From Combretum micranthum (lineage: Eukaryota; Streptophyta; Magnoliopsida; Myrtales; Combretaceae), in assembly GCA_024138025.1 (NCBI GenBank), contig JAMXBD010000094.1, positions 186,001 to 250,000 of the forward strand: a stretch of 64,000 nucleotides of DNA, given 5' to 3'. The position numbers and the translations under genes are program-made. The notes under the pieces are model-generated. The model was not told the DNA's origin. It did no database searches and saw nothing but the letters and a program-made list of their open reading frames with translations. Each line of letters starts with the position of its first letter. Position 1 is the first letter of the stretch. Positions 23,650 through 33,604 of the stretch are shown here, piece by piece.

Positions 23650-24490
23650 TATGGCGTAGGTTAATGGTATGTGCACTTGTTCAAGACCATTATGATGCCT
23701 TATGTTACATAGACTGTTATGGCACCAATATGACATTGTAATGCATATATTTTAATGAAGAAGTTTTAAATGGTGCACAATTTTTGTCTACAATATTACT
23801 TACATTCTGTTTCTTAGTATTTTAAGGCAATCGCAATATTGTAATGCTTTTAGAATAGGTTGAAATTTATATATGATGAGGTAACAAATATTGCATTAAC
23901 AAAATAACACAGTTAAGCAAACTACATTCATTCAAATTGGATCGTGTAAACATTCAATCATTAGTCCACATGTATCTTGGCAGAACATATGCAACCATGC
24001 ACATTGGTGCATTCTACATCGTTCATGGCTTAATTCAAAAAACAAAAGATAAAACATAAGCCATCATGGGCGAACATATGCAACCATACACATTGGCGCA
24101 TTCTACATCGTTTATAGCTTAATCTAAAAAAAATGATAAGACAGAGGCCATCATGGTAGAGCCTTGTAGACAAAAATTATGCAATGTTCATGTTGCACCA
24201 TCTCTTTTCCCTCTTGTATTCCTACTCCTAGCTCAGCTGTACTATAGGTTAGGAATGCATGTTAGCAACCTCTAGAAGATCCTATCCATCATTTGCTACT
24301 TTAGACACTTGTATTGTATCTTGGCTCAGATGTATTCAATCTTGTGTTTGCCTCCTTCATTTTATTCCGTAGGGATTGAAGGAAATATTACATTATGGTA
24401 ACCACAATTAACAATATGTAAAGAAGGGAAATCCCGTTATGCTTTGTACCTTATTTTGGCCCTTTGTGTGGAATCTTTTATTGTGATTTG
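23650..24490. other. MULE spacer with 90-bp tandem repeat
   Basis: Between the captured gene and the transposase end. The first part (to about 23850) may be the 3' UTR of the GRF gene. A unit of about 90 bp (AACATATGCAACCATGCACATTGGTGCATTCTACATCG...) occurs at about 23984 and 24073. No other gene is seen. Confidence 0.5.
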
Positions 24491-24496
24491 AATGGT

Positions 24497-24721
24497 CTAT
24501 TTCCTTGAAATTTGCTTGTGACCAGTTTTGGCACTCTCAAGTTCCTTTGGTTTCTTTCTTCTAACAATGACCTTCTTTCCCTTTTTCTTCTCAACTTCAT
24601 GTGGTGGTTGGATAGGTAAGACATCATCCCCTAGCTCAGGCCACATTTCTTTGCATACGATTGGATTGATGTAATGCTTGTACACATCCATGTAAGTGGT
24701 TACCTTGTAACAATCATCCAC
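24497..24721 (-). pseudogene. MULE transposase, C-terminal part
   Basis: A 74-residue frame with YKVTTYMDVYKHYINPI and CKEMWPELGDDVLPIQPP, then a basic tail (KKGKKVIVRRKKPKE). This is the typical end of plant MuDR-like transposases, just after the SWIM zinc finger, where a Y-x-x-Y-x-x-x-I-x-P-(I/V)...W-P motif is followed by a basic stretch. The preceding SWIM region (24722-24900) is damaged by frameshifts: I see the pieces but not an open C-x-C...C-x-H motif. Confidence 0.7.
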
Positions 24722-24899
24722 ATACTGCTTAAGCAGCTCATTGTTTGCATAAATGCAAGCTACATCATGTGCACATGGTATGCCTACAAGTGCATCTTTG
24801 CTCTACCATGTCCACCACATAAGTGGTACCAAAGCCATAATAGGCTTGAGTTGACTCTTCCTTGAACTTATCCAACTTCTTCACCACTTTTGGATATAT

Positions 24900-25742
24900 G
24901 TTCCCTCTACCTTTGCCAATTAACTTTTACATCCAATCTCTCTTTTTCTTCATCCTGCGCATTAGTTTAATCCTAATCATCTTTAACATAGTGATGATAG
25001 CTCTGCCTCTAGCATCCAAACTATACCTGAAATGAGTAACCAAAAGCAAGTAAATACCATATATTGGCATTATGTGATCCTAAGGTTTTGAAAAGCTATA
25101 CTTATTAAAGCATTCACACGGATTATTTAGCAACATGTCACATTTTGAAAACTCGGAGAAGTATGCCTGTGACCATGTTTCGTATGGAATGTTACTAAGC
25201 TAATCTCTAGCTTCCTTGTCTTCTCTCTCTAATTCTCCCATTAAAAAAAAAAAGAAACTTAAATCTGGGAACATAAGTGGCTCTTGCAGCATTCAAAAGC
25301 AAGTCTTTCAATTTTTTACTCCTCCACCTAGCACAAAAAAAAAAAAACCCAATAAGGCATGTGCATATCTCCTTATGTTACCCAATGGTAATAATAATCC
25401 ATATATCTTCAGTACCTTCGTCTGAAATTAGTCCATATGTGCCTTACACAATTTTTATGCTCTGCATTTGGATATAGGTCTTTCATTGCTTGTGCTAAGC
25501 CCTACAAAGTGAAAAAAATTAAAATTAACAAAAAAAAAACACGAGTTTTGATATATTTAGTACGTTATAAAGCATACAAACTAATTTATAAATTGCACAT
25601 AACAAACCTTTTGTCGGTCAGACGTGAAACTGGCAACATGTTGTTTGAGATACCTAGAGCTTCACCTCGCAGCTCCAAGAACCACTTCCAGTTTTTATTG
25701 TTTTCCACTTGCACTATTGCATATAGTATAAGAAAGATTCAT
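24900..25742 (-). pseudogene. MULE transposase, catalytic-domain remnants
   Basis: On the minus strand short frames continue the transposase domain after 25743. The segment at about 25660-25715 reads AIVQVENNKNWKWFLELRGE, matching the A-x-V-x-x-E-N-x-x-(S/N)-W-x-W-F-L-x-L motif around the third catalytic residue of the MULE DDE domain. The rest is broken by stops, frameshifts and poly-A runs (for example near 25240 and 25335). It cannot make an active enzyme. Confidence 0.65.
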
Positions 25743-26033
25743 TCATTTGTATCTATGGCCAAGACATATAAGAGCTGACCCAACATACAACCCTTTTAAG
25801 AACGTTCCATTAACGCTTAACAGTAGTCTGTAACCACTTTTGTATGCTTCCTTTAGTGGACCTAGGTAAACATATGTAATCTTGAATAAGCTATTGTCCA
25901 CAATTACTATGACAGTGGAACATGGATTCTTTCTCATCAACTCCGTGGCATAGCTTCCAAGCTTATTGTATTGTTGTTTTCCATCTCCATCTACAACCTT
26001 CATTGCTTTTTGTTTGGCACGCCAAGCCTTCAT
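25743..26033 (-). pseudogene. MULE transposase, core segment
   Basis: A 96-residue frame with MKAWRAKQKAMKVVDGDGKQ, then YNKLGSYATELMRKNPCSTV, and LKEAYKSGYRLLLSVNGTFLKG. Plant MuDR transposases have this order: A-W-R-A-(K/R)-x-x-A, Y-x-x-L-x-x-Y, N-P-G-S-T-V and F-x-x-G-(C/Y)-R-P-(V/L)-(I/L)-x-x-D-G-x-F-L-K-G. The first catalytic aspartate of the D-G-x-F-L-K-G motif is replaced by asparagine (NGTFLKG), so the domain would be inactive even if it were in frame. Confidence 0.8.
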
Positions 26034-26039
26034 TCACCC

Positions 26040-26570
26040 CATGATTAACCCTATTTTCTCCTTTATTGCAGTATCAAACGCACTCATACTCCATGATGGA
26101 TCAGCCTTAAATCTCTCTAAATACTTCTCAGCCAATCATTAAGATGTGACATGAAAATTTTTTCACATGTGTGGTTAATGTTGGCTGTCTTTATTTACAC
26201 AGTGGGGTCCACTTTGACACCTTACTTTTATAAAGTCGAAAGGGGCAGCCTTGACTGAAGCACTAACAAACACATGCTCTTGTGTCATTTTGAGGGAAGT
26301 GGACTTGAAATCTATTATTAATGGACTAATTTTTACAAGCCTTTTTGAATTGGGCAAAGCCGTTAAACTGAAGCTTAAGTATCAAATTTGGATCTCTCGA
26401 GTCCCTTGCTTCATCAAATTTAGGGAAATGCAACTTCTCAAGCCCATCATTATCATCATTAGAGTGAAGATCATCGTATTGGGCATAATCACCGTCCTCT
26501 TCACCGATGCCTCAACAAATGCCCTTGAATGGTGTGAAGGACTATAGAGATTGCATGTGGTCTTCCCCTC
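26040..26570 (-). pseudogene. MULE transposase, MuDR N-terminal domain remnant
   Basis: On the minus strand an acidic stretch (EEGDYAQYDDLHSNDDNDGL) leads into KFDEARDSRDPNLILKLQFN and GFAQFKKACKN, the start of the MuDR DNA-binding/plant transposase domain (P-x-F-x-x-G-(M/L)-x-F-x-x-x-x-x-F-K-x-A). Stops and frame changes then follow. The order relative to the core at 25743-26033 is right for a transposase. Confidence 0.65.
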
Positions 26571-27483
26571 TTTTTGTTTCTCATGTTCTTTGATACTAAA
26601 TCTTGGTAGTCCTCATCCCCATCGGGTATGTCATAGTCCGACTCTACCACGTGGTCTAGATCTTCATTTGCATCAACTTCTTCATCCGAATCCCCTGTGG
26701 TAACTTGTTGATGGCCTCTAACATCGACCGAGTCCTCTGATTCCCCTGTGGTAACTTATTGATGGCCTCTAACATCGACCGAGTCCTCTAATTCCCCTGT
26801 GTCATTTTGTCACACGTCATTGTCCCTTATGTCCCTAATCCCATTCGAGTTGTTGTGATGATCCATTCCCATTGCATCATAAGGAGTGGAGTCAACATTA
26901 GCTCTTCCCATATTGTTGTTATGATGGATGTCTCTTTCATCTCATGTTTCTTCTTGTCCAATATCATTGCTTACTACCTCTATCGAGCCAAAATCAGTTC
27001 CACTTAAATTACTGCCATTCTCTATGAAGAGAGTATCATATTTACTTTATTATCTGAGATGTCCTTTTGATGTCTTTTTTCTTCTTATCCAACATCATTG
27101 CTCATCTCCTCTACTAAGCCAATATAAGTTCCACTCACGTTGTTGTCATTCTCCATGAAGGAAGCATCATCATTTATAGTGTTATCCTCAATATCCCTTT
27201 GATGTCCTGTTTCTTCAATGTTTTCAAGCACATTTGCAACAAAGCATAGTGGAACACCCGAACTGTTTCCATCTTCGGTATACAAAAGTTTCCTTGATAT
27301 AATGCTTGGGGTGTTTTGCATTCTGTCAACTCTTTTGCAAGCAAGTGCATGGGGAGCTAACTCATCGCTAGTTACATCGCTATCAATATGGTCCACTTGA
27401 CTCGGATCACCCCTTCTTTTATCATCTTCAAGTTCAATTTCTTCGATCACAACTCTACTATGCTTCTTCTCTAGTGTTTGCAT
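26570..27483 (-). pseudogene. MULE transposase, acidic linker and frame 27085-27483
   Basis: The 132-residue frame at 27085-27483 is rich in D, E and N and has no catalytic motif. It corresponds to the variable acidic region between the N-terminal PB1-like domain and the MuDR domain. The linker contains tandem repeats: a 51-bp unit (TCCCCTGTGGTAACTTGTTG...) starting at 26691, 26742 and partially 26793, and a longer approximate repeat of CTTCTT(G/A)TCCAA(T/C)ATCATTGCT at about 26950 and 27083. Confidence 0.6.
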
Positions 27484-27830
27484 GTATTATAATTCCTATA
27501 TTGACAAGTGCTTAACATAAACATCTACCAACATATTCTCATTTACATCCCAGCACATAAGAAGAACATCTAAATCATTATTGATTGCCACAAGACTATT
27601 GTTAAGTCCGAACCAGAAAGTAACCCATAGTACATAACCACCCCATTCACTCCCAACCTTTACAACCACTTATCTAAACAAACCATGGATATGGTATCGA
27701 TATGACATCAATCAAATGTTTCTACAGACTCATCATAATATACCCAATCACTAAACTCTCCATTGTAATGCAATCTAACTGAGAAATACCCATCATTATG
27801 GTCTGCACAAAAACACACATTCAAACCCTT
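27484..27830 (-). pseudogene. MULE transposase, PB1-like N-terminal remnant
   Basis: Minus-strand translation around 27560-27810 gives HNDGYFSVRLHYNGEFSDWV followed by YYDESVETFD, then, after a frame break, KWL and later YYGLLSGSDL and ND-type residues. This resembles the PB1-like domain found at the N-terminus of plant MULE transposases (hydrophobic strand, G-x-F, Y-x-G-G-x-V, then a helix). Frame breaks make it a remnant. Confidence 0.5.
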
Positions 27831-28214
27831 AGATAGGTTGTACAACACATTTCTCGCAACAGTAACAACATATCCAACATTTAACACTACTCTGCATAGA
27901 TAGTTTCATGAACTGAACCTAGGGTTCTAATGATCAACAATATAAGGTGAAACGCGCACACACTACTGCATACAAATATTTGACAATATAATGTACGCAC
28001 AATACACCTATGTAAGAAAAGTTGATCCTAACTACTAAAGCAACCAAATTCATAATAGCCAAAGATTAAAGGCATCCTTACAGTATTTTGGAGAACACTG
28101 GTCAAAGTTATGCCTCATGGGTACAAGCACCATCCTCCTGACAACGTCAATACCCATGGTTGGAGAAGATTGCACGAATAAAACTTCGTAGACGTTCAGA
28201 GTAGAGAGATTTTA
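27831..28214. other. MULE 5' untranslated region
   Basis: Between the transposase start and the right terminal repeat. No other gene is seen; on the minus strand this would be promoter and leader of the transposase. Confidence 0.45.
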
Positions 28215-28554
28215 CTGATTTGGTTGAAGTAAAAGTTTTGGTTATTGTAGTGAAAATGAAAGTTTTTTTGGGTAGGCACAAAGAAAACGTTATTTTAATC
28301 CACTTAGGATAGAGAAAATATGGAAAAGCCCAAGTGGAGAGAGAAAATTTGAAAAAAATGGACACATAGGATAGGGAAATGTTATTTTAAAGAATCCTCG
28401 TTGCCACGTCATCACTTCCTTAGAAAAAGGCTAGAATCCAGCCACATTTTTTTTGCTGAGAAAAACAAGTTTAGGTATTTTTTTTGTTACAATTTTTTTA
28501 GATATATTTTTGTTACAAAAAAAAAGTTCAGGTACTGCAAATGAAACTTATCAG
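28215..28554 (-). repeat. MULE right terminal inverted repeat
   Basis: The reverse complement begins CTGATAAGTTTCATTTGCAG and matches 19974-20310. Small indels, mostly in A and T runs, separate the two arms, which points to an old insertion. Confidence 0.85.
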
Positions 28555-29515
28555 TTATATATGGTATATATTTTTTATACAACATAGTAATATAAAAATT
28601 CTTATACATAAAATTTGTATAGAATATATACCGTTTATATATTTTGCAGGATATATATATATATACTTTATCTGATATAGCAATATATTAAATCGAGTAA
28701 TATTTTATATAATATAGAAATATATCAAACCTGTAAAATGTGTATATGTTCTTACATGTTATTTGAGATATGTATAATCTATATGGCATAGTAATATGTA
28801 AAATTTTTATATGTGAAATTTCAATAGTATATATTATATGTTATAAGTTGTTTATGTGTATTGTATATTATTTTCAAATATAAAATAGCATACCATATGT
28901 TTATATGTCATATATCTTATATGTTATATCAGATATATATTTTATATGTTACTGTAACATATCAAATTAAGATGTATATATTGTATGTTATACTAATATA
29001 CAAAACTAGTATATGTTTTTATATGTTAATTAGAATATATTATAATTTATATGTTGTAATAATACATAGAATCTTTATACATGAAATTTGTGTGTACATA
29101 TATTTTATGGGTTATATATTATATATTTTCTTTTAAAATGTAAATAAACATATCATATGTTCATATGTCTTATATTTTGAATATGATATATAATTTAGCT
29201 ATTACAGTAATATAAGATGTATTTGTATATGTATATTATATATAACATAAATAAATAGATCATATGTTATATTGAATATATAAATTTTACATGTTACAGT
29301 GATATGTTAAATTAGAGAATATATTATATGTTATATTGATTAAAATACTTGTATACGTTCTTATATGTTATCGCGGATATATATAATTCGTTTTAGCTAT
29401 ACTTCGTAAGTATGAGTTATGAGTAATGATTTATATATATGCGTTATAACTTATAAGTAATAAGTTATATATATATATATATATATATATAAGTTGCATG
29501 ATATATTGGTCATAT
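28555..29515. repeat. AT-rich dispersed repeat, copy B
   Basis: Aligns with copy A (8160-9180). From 28949 on it also aligns with 36302-36900: both start TGTTACTGTAACATATCAAATTA and share AATTCGTTTTAGCTATACTT and CGTAAGTATGAG. It ends in a (TA)n run at about 29467-29493 next to the viral fragment. Confidence 0.75.
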
Positions 29516-30669
29516 ATATGATTGCTCTAAAGAAAGCTCAAATTATGATTGCTATTCTGACAATATATGCACTTGCCATCAAATCTGTACCATAACAAGC
29601 GAAGAAAAGTTCTTATTAGAGCTCGTAGATCAAATTTTTGATCCAACTATATAAAGAGAGTATTTACTTAAAATAAGACAATTAATGCTACAGAAAGAAT
29701 TCGAAACAAATAGAGAGGCTTATTGTTAAAAAAAATATGTAATCAATTCTTAGAAAAAGGAAAGCCAGTAATAATAAATCAATTGCATGAAGAAGTAAAA
29801 ATAATCAAAGAGGAAATTAAAAACTTAAAAACAAAATATATTACATTAGAAGATTATTTCAAGCGAGATATTAATCTAGAATCCACTAGTAAAAGTATAA
29901 AGGGTGATATTGATAAAAAAAAATAGATGAAGAATATATCAATATAATTAGAAAAGTTAACATGTAAAAATGGTATATAAAAGTAACTTTAATTATAAAT
30001 AATGATTCCGGTGTAGATCAAAATTGTATTCAAGAAGGTTTAATTCCAACTAAGCATTATGAAAAAACTTCTGAAAAATTAATTTCTGTCAATAGATCTA
30101 GATTAAGTGTTAAATATAAATTAACTAATGCAAAAATATCTTAAGACGGAATAAATTTTAAAACTTCATTTATCTTAGTCAAAAACATCAATAATGCAAT
30201 GATTTTATGAACACCTTTTATTATAATGCTTTATCCACTTCAATATCTAATTTAGGATTAGAATCCATGGTTAAAGGAAAAAGAATAATTTTTAAATTTG
30301 TCTTTCCTATTAAGAAATTAATATGTTAAAAGAAAAATTGATTAATAAGATGAGACAAATAGATTTTCTTAAAGAAAAAATAGAAGACAAGAGGATTATT
30401 AAAAAACTAAAACAACAAAATATGAAAAATAGAATAAAAGAAATACAAGAAAAATTTGAAAAAGAAACTTGCGCTGAAATATCAAATGCCTTTTGGTCAA
30501 GAAAGAAACATATTGTAAAACTGACATATATAGAAGGTTTTACCGAAGATAAAATTCCTACAAAAGCCAGACTAATTCAAATGAATCAAGAATTACTAGA
30601 GTATTACAAAAAGGAAATTCAAGATTTATTAAATAAAAAATTTATAAAGAAATCAAAACCCCCATGTTT
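29516..30669 (+). pseudogene. Endogenous pararetrovirus fragment (Caulimoviridae), left part
   Basis: A + strand polyprotein remnant in pieces. 29516-29720: capsid-type region with stops. 29723-29926: 67-residue frame, charged, probably coiled coil. About 29970-30290: aspartic-protease-like region with stops. 30323-30694: 123-residue frame entering reverse transcriptase, containing the conserved stretch just N-terminal of the first RT motifs (P-T-K-A-R-x-I-Q-M-N pattern); its last 8 residues are read from the inserted LTR. Several in-frame stops make it inactive. It is split by the gypsy element at 30670-36222; the remaining piece lies at 36228-36299. The family is clear from the RT approach; the genus is not. 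Confidence 0.8.
30665..30669. repeat. TSD of gypsy element (left)
   Basis: TGTTT, repeated at 36223-36227. Confidence 0.9.
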
Positions 30670-31138
30670 TGAAACAAGGGTTTCTGGTAATTGATCTACA
30701 GAAGTGGAAGAAGGTCTCTAGGGTTTTAAATTGAATATATACAAGAATAAGTTCAGTGTGTGTGTGTGTAATGTCTTTAGTGACCATGTGCTTTGTTTGT
30801 TTAAGGTAGTAGTAGTAATCGTATTGTGTTGTTGTCCTTGTGGACTGGGCTGGGAGGACCGGGCTTGTTGTTAGTGTGACATGGGCTTATCCCAGTCCAT
30901 TAGTCAATTATGGCCCAAATTAAGTAGAAGTACAGTAAGCTTAAAATTAGAAAGAATATTTTAGTTGTAACCACCCATGAGCTAGATTACATGTAACAAA
31001 ATAGTATATGTAGGCAGCACATGCCAGATACATGATATAGAAAAATATAGAGAGAAATTGTTGCTTGCATACGAGCTGTATTCTCTGCATTCAGAGAATT
31101 ATTACATTTTTTCTTTAACATAATCTCACCCCATTCCA
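30670..31138 (+). repeat. 5' LTR of gypsy element (469 bp)
   Basis: Starts TGAAACAAGGG and ends CCCATTCCA. A (TG)n run lies at about 30758-30768. It pairs with 35755-36222. Confidence 0.92.
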
Positions 31139-31140
31139 AT

Positions 31141-31152
31141 TGGTATCAGAGC
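31141..31152 (+). promoter_or_regulatory. Primer-binding site of gypsy element
   Basis: TGGTATCAGAGC, complementary to the 3' end of plant initiator tRNA-Met, two bases after the 5' LTR. Confidence 0.9.
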
Positions 31153-31159
31153 ACTCTGA

Positions 31160-32460
31160 GCCTTCTGGGTGAACTATAGCTGAGACAAGAGAATTTAAGA
31201 GATTTGAAGAAGCTGTGCGATCTGTAATCAAGGAACAAGAAGAAAAAATGAGAAACGAAACAAGAAACATGATGACAGGATTAGAGCATTTACTGAAACA
31301 TTTAAGAGACAACAAGAAGTTCTAGATCAACAAGTTAGTGCTATGGCTGAAATTAAGCAATACCTCAGTAAGGGAAAGGAGGCAGTACCATCACCTAGTG
31401 CATCCAGTACCATTGGTGGCAATGAATGAACCCAGCAAACTTTTGTATCGGATCGGGAGAACTGAAGAATTGACTCTAATTGGGAATACCAGCTACCCAC
31501 TAGAACCACTACAGTGGAGTTCCCAACATTTGATGGCAATGACTTACGAAAATGGATAGTGAGAGCAGAACAATTCTTTGCAATCGACAGAACACCCGAC
31601 AATTACAAGGTAAAATTGGCTAGTCTATACTTTGTAGATTGAGCTTTTCAATGGTTGAATGCATTCTAACAGAAGAAGGGTGGAGAACTGAGTGAAGTAA
31701 CTTGGGATGAGTTAGTAACTGGGCTAAGAGCTAGGTTTGACAAGAGAGGGTTTAAAGACCCCATGTTTGACCTTAAGGACTTAAGACAGGAGGGAGACTT
31801 ACAAGATTACATGGAAGAATTTGATGCCCTGGCATCATAGCTGAAATTACCAAAAGACTATCTCACCAGCTGCTTCTTGGCTGGGTTAAAACCAGAGCTA
31901 CATTACCTAATAAGAATGTTTGATCCTAAAACCCTAGAACAAGCAGTCACCCTAGCTAAACTACAAGAAACCATCCTCACCTCCTCTCGACAAACTCTCA
32001 AAAGTACAAAAAATACTACCACATACTCCTCCTATCATACCCAAACACAACCCTACACAGTCCATAGCAACACCAACTACAGAACCACTACCCACCAATT
32101 GACACATACCAAAAAACCCCAAACACACACCCAAAACTCCCAAACACATAACCAGAACCATACCACACCCTACAAACCCTCATTTACACCACCATTCAAC
32201 AATAGACCCACTAAGCGTTTAACCCTAGAAGAATTGAAGGAAAAACATCAGAAGAAGCAATGTTTATGGTGTGATGAGCCTTTTAGTCCAGGGCATAGAT
32301 GCAAAAATAGGAGAGCCGGCTTGTTGCTAATTGAAGCTGAAGAAGTAGAGGATGAAGCAGCAGTAGAAGGAAGGGAACTTGAAGAGGAATTGTCTAAGTT
32401 GACATTATATGCAATCAAGGAGCAGGGAAATAAAAAATGCAATAGCATGAGAGTGACAGG
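31160..32460 (+). pseudogene. gag of the gypsy element (broken)
   Basis: The gag region is read in several frames: early part (31180-31420) with E/K-rich helix, middle part (31510-31870) with the conserved retrotransposon gag fold pattern (W-x-x-A-E-Q-F-F stretch at about 31555-31580 and W-x-x-F/L-x-x-x-L-x-x-R-F at about 31710-31740), last part in the frame 31877-32524, which has a Q/T-rich linker (about residues 35-105) and a zinc knuckle KQCLWCDEPFSPGHRCK. The knuckle keeps C-x2-C-x7-H-x-C with four-residue ligand order intact. Stops at about 31640 and 31838 and frameshifts break it. Confidence 0.8.
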
Positions 32461-32477
32461 GCATTATAAAAAAAAGT

Positions 32478-33218
32478 TTGAACATACTCATAGATATTGG
32501 GAGTACCTTGACTTTTATGGATGAAAATCTTATCAGAGGTCTGAATTGCCATGTCATTCCAATACCACCCATTAAAGTCACCTTAGCTGATGGAAATCAA
32601 TTGGTAACTAAGACCATGATCAAAGAATTTTTGTGGTTCATGCAAGGCGTGGAGTACTACACTGAGGTTCACTTGCTGCCATTGATGGTATATGATATGG
32701 TGCTTGGAATGTCTTGGTTATCAACCTTCGGGCCTATCCTATGGGATTTCCATAATTTGACTATGGAATTCAACTTTAGAGGGAAACAATGCAGGTTGGT
32801 AGCTAAATCTGAGGAATTGAAGGTCATTGGGGGTAATTCTTTATCCAAGTTGTTTACATTTCAGGACACATTTATGGACATTCAATGTTGGGTTATATGC
32901 AACTCCCTTGAAGATAAGGAAGGTAATGAACAGATTGTTCCTTACCCGGCCCTGTTAGACTTACTTGATGAATATTATGATGTTTTCAAGGAACCTAAAG
33001 GATTACCACCAGGCCGCAATCATGACCGTAAGATCCATTTATCAAATGAGGCCAAGGCTGTTAACCTGAGACCCTATAGACACTCTGCTATGCAGAAAAC
33101 AGTCCTGGAAGAAATGGTGAAGGAAATGCTACTTAGTGGGGTGATTCAACCTAGCCAAAGTCCTTTTGCTTCACCAGTTGTATTGGTTAAAAAGAAGGAC
33201 AACTCTTGGTGTATGTGA
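32478..33218 (+). pseudogene. pol of the gypsy element: protease and start of RT
   Basis: A 246-residue frame. The protease active site reads LIDIGST instead of D-(S/T)-G, so the motif is damaged; the flap and GMSWL segment (residues about 70-80) are recognisable. It continues into RT with LPPGRNHDRKIHL and LRPYRHSAMQKTVLEEMVKE, then SPFASPVVLVKKKDNSWCM, and ends at a TGA (33216-33218) where a tryptophan or arginine codon would be expected before the V-D-Y-R-x-L-N motif. The next bases encode VDYRELNKHTIKDRFPIP in the same frame. Confidence 0.88.
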
Positions 33219-33604
33219 GTGGACTATCGGGAACTTAATAAGCACACCATCAAGGATAGGTTTCCTATACCTATTATTGAAGATCTTTTTGATGAACTGT
33301 ATTGAGTAAGCTACTTTTCTAAGTTGGACCTACGCTCGGGATACCATCAAATAAGGATGCATCTTGATGATGTATACAAGACAACGTTTAAATCACACGA
33401 GGGCCACTATGAATTCCTTGTCATGCCCTTTGGGTTGACAAATGCACCCTGTACTTTCCAAGGACTTATGAATAGGATTTTTAAACCACACTTGAGGAAA
33501 TTTGTGTTGGTTTTCTTTGATGGTATACTTATGTATAGCACCACATTGGAAGAACATGTTCAATAGCTCAGGATTGTGCTCAAAATCTTAGGCGTAGCAA
33601 GTGT
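33219..33604 (+). pseudogene. pol of the gypsy element: RT core
   Basis: After stops at 33216 and about 33303, the 80-residue frame at 33324-33566 has [20 protein letters not shown] and [20 protein letters not shown]. The catalytic Y/F-x-D-D motif is altered to FFDG ([13 protein letters not shown]), removing the second aspartate. A stop (TAG) and a frame change at about 33565-33605 follow. Confidence 0.9.

Larger units (their letters stand above)
20578..23650 (+). pseudogene. Captured GRF zinc-finger gene, exon 2, split by LTR
   Basis: Exon 2 begins at 20578, is interrupted by a solo LTR after eight bases (TSD CATGC at 20581-20585 and 23447-23451) and resumes at 23452. It gives GCGFFVWVDPSM, the C-G-F-F-x-W-x-D-P half of the GRF finger, then a helical tail of about 55 residues and a hydrophobic end (LGLVILFVYVGL) that may be a membrane anchor, with stop TGA at 23645-23647. 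GRF proteins with a C-terminal hydrophobic segment are common in plant genomes. The reading frame downstream of the LTR is intact; the gene as a whole is dead through the insertion and 5' damage. Confidence 0.75.
19974..28554 (-). mobile_element. Decayed Mutator-like element (MULE), 8.6 kb
   Basis: Terminal inverted repeats of about 330-350 bp lie at 19974-20310 and about 28215-28554. Shared stretches include GGATTCTTTAAAATAACATTTCCCTATCCTA and TGTCCATTTTTTT. Near-identical 9-bp flanks (TTATGTATG left, TTATATATG right; one base of uncertainty in the ends) fit the Mutator TSD length. The minus strand carries a broken MuDR-type transposase (24497-27780); the + strand carries a captured GRF zinc-finger gene (20400-23650). 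A solo LTR (20586-23446) and a hAT MITE inside that LTR are later insertions. The host site is the AT-rich repeat. Confidence 0.85.

Noticed and set aside
29467..29493. Telomere- or origin-like signal in TA runs
   Set aside because: Simple (TA)n microsatellites, common in the window.
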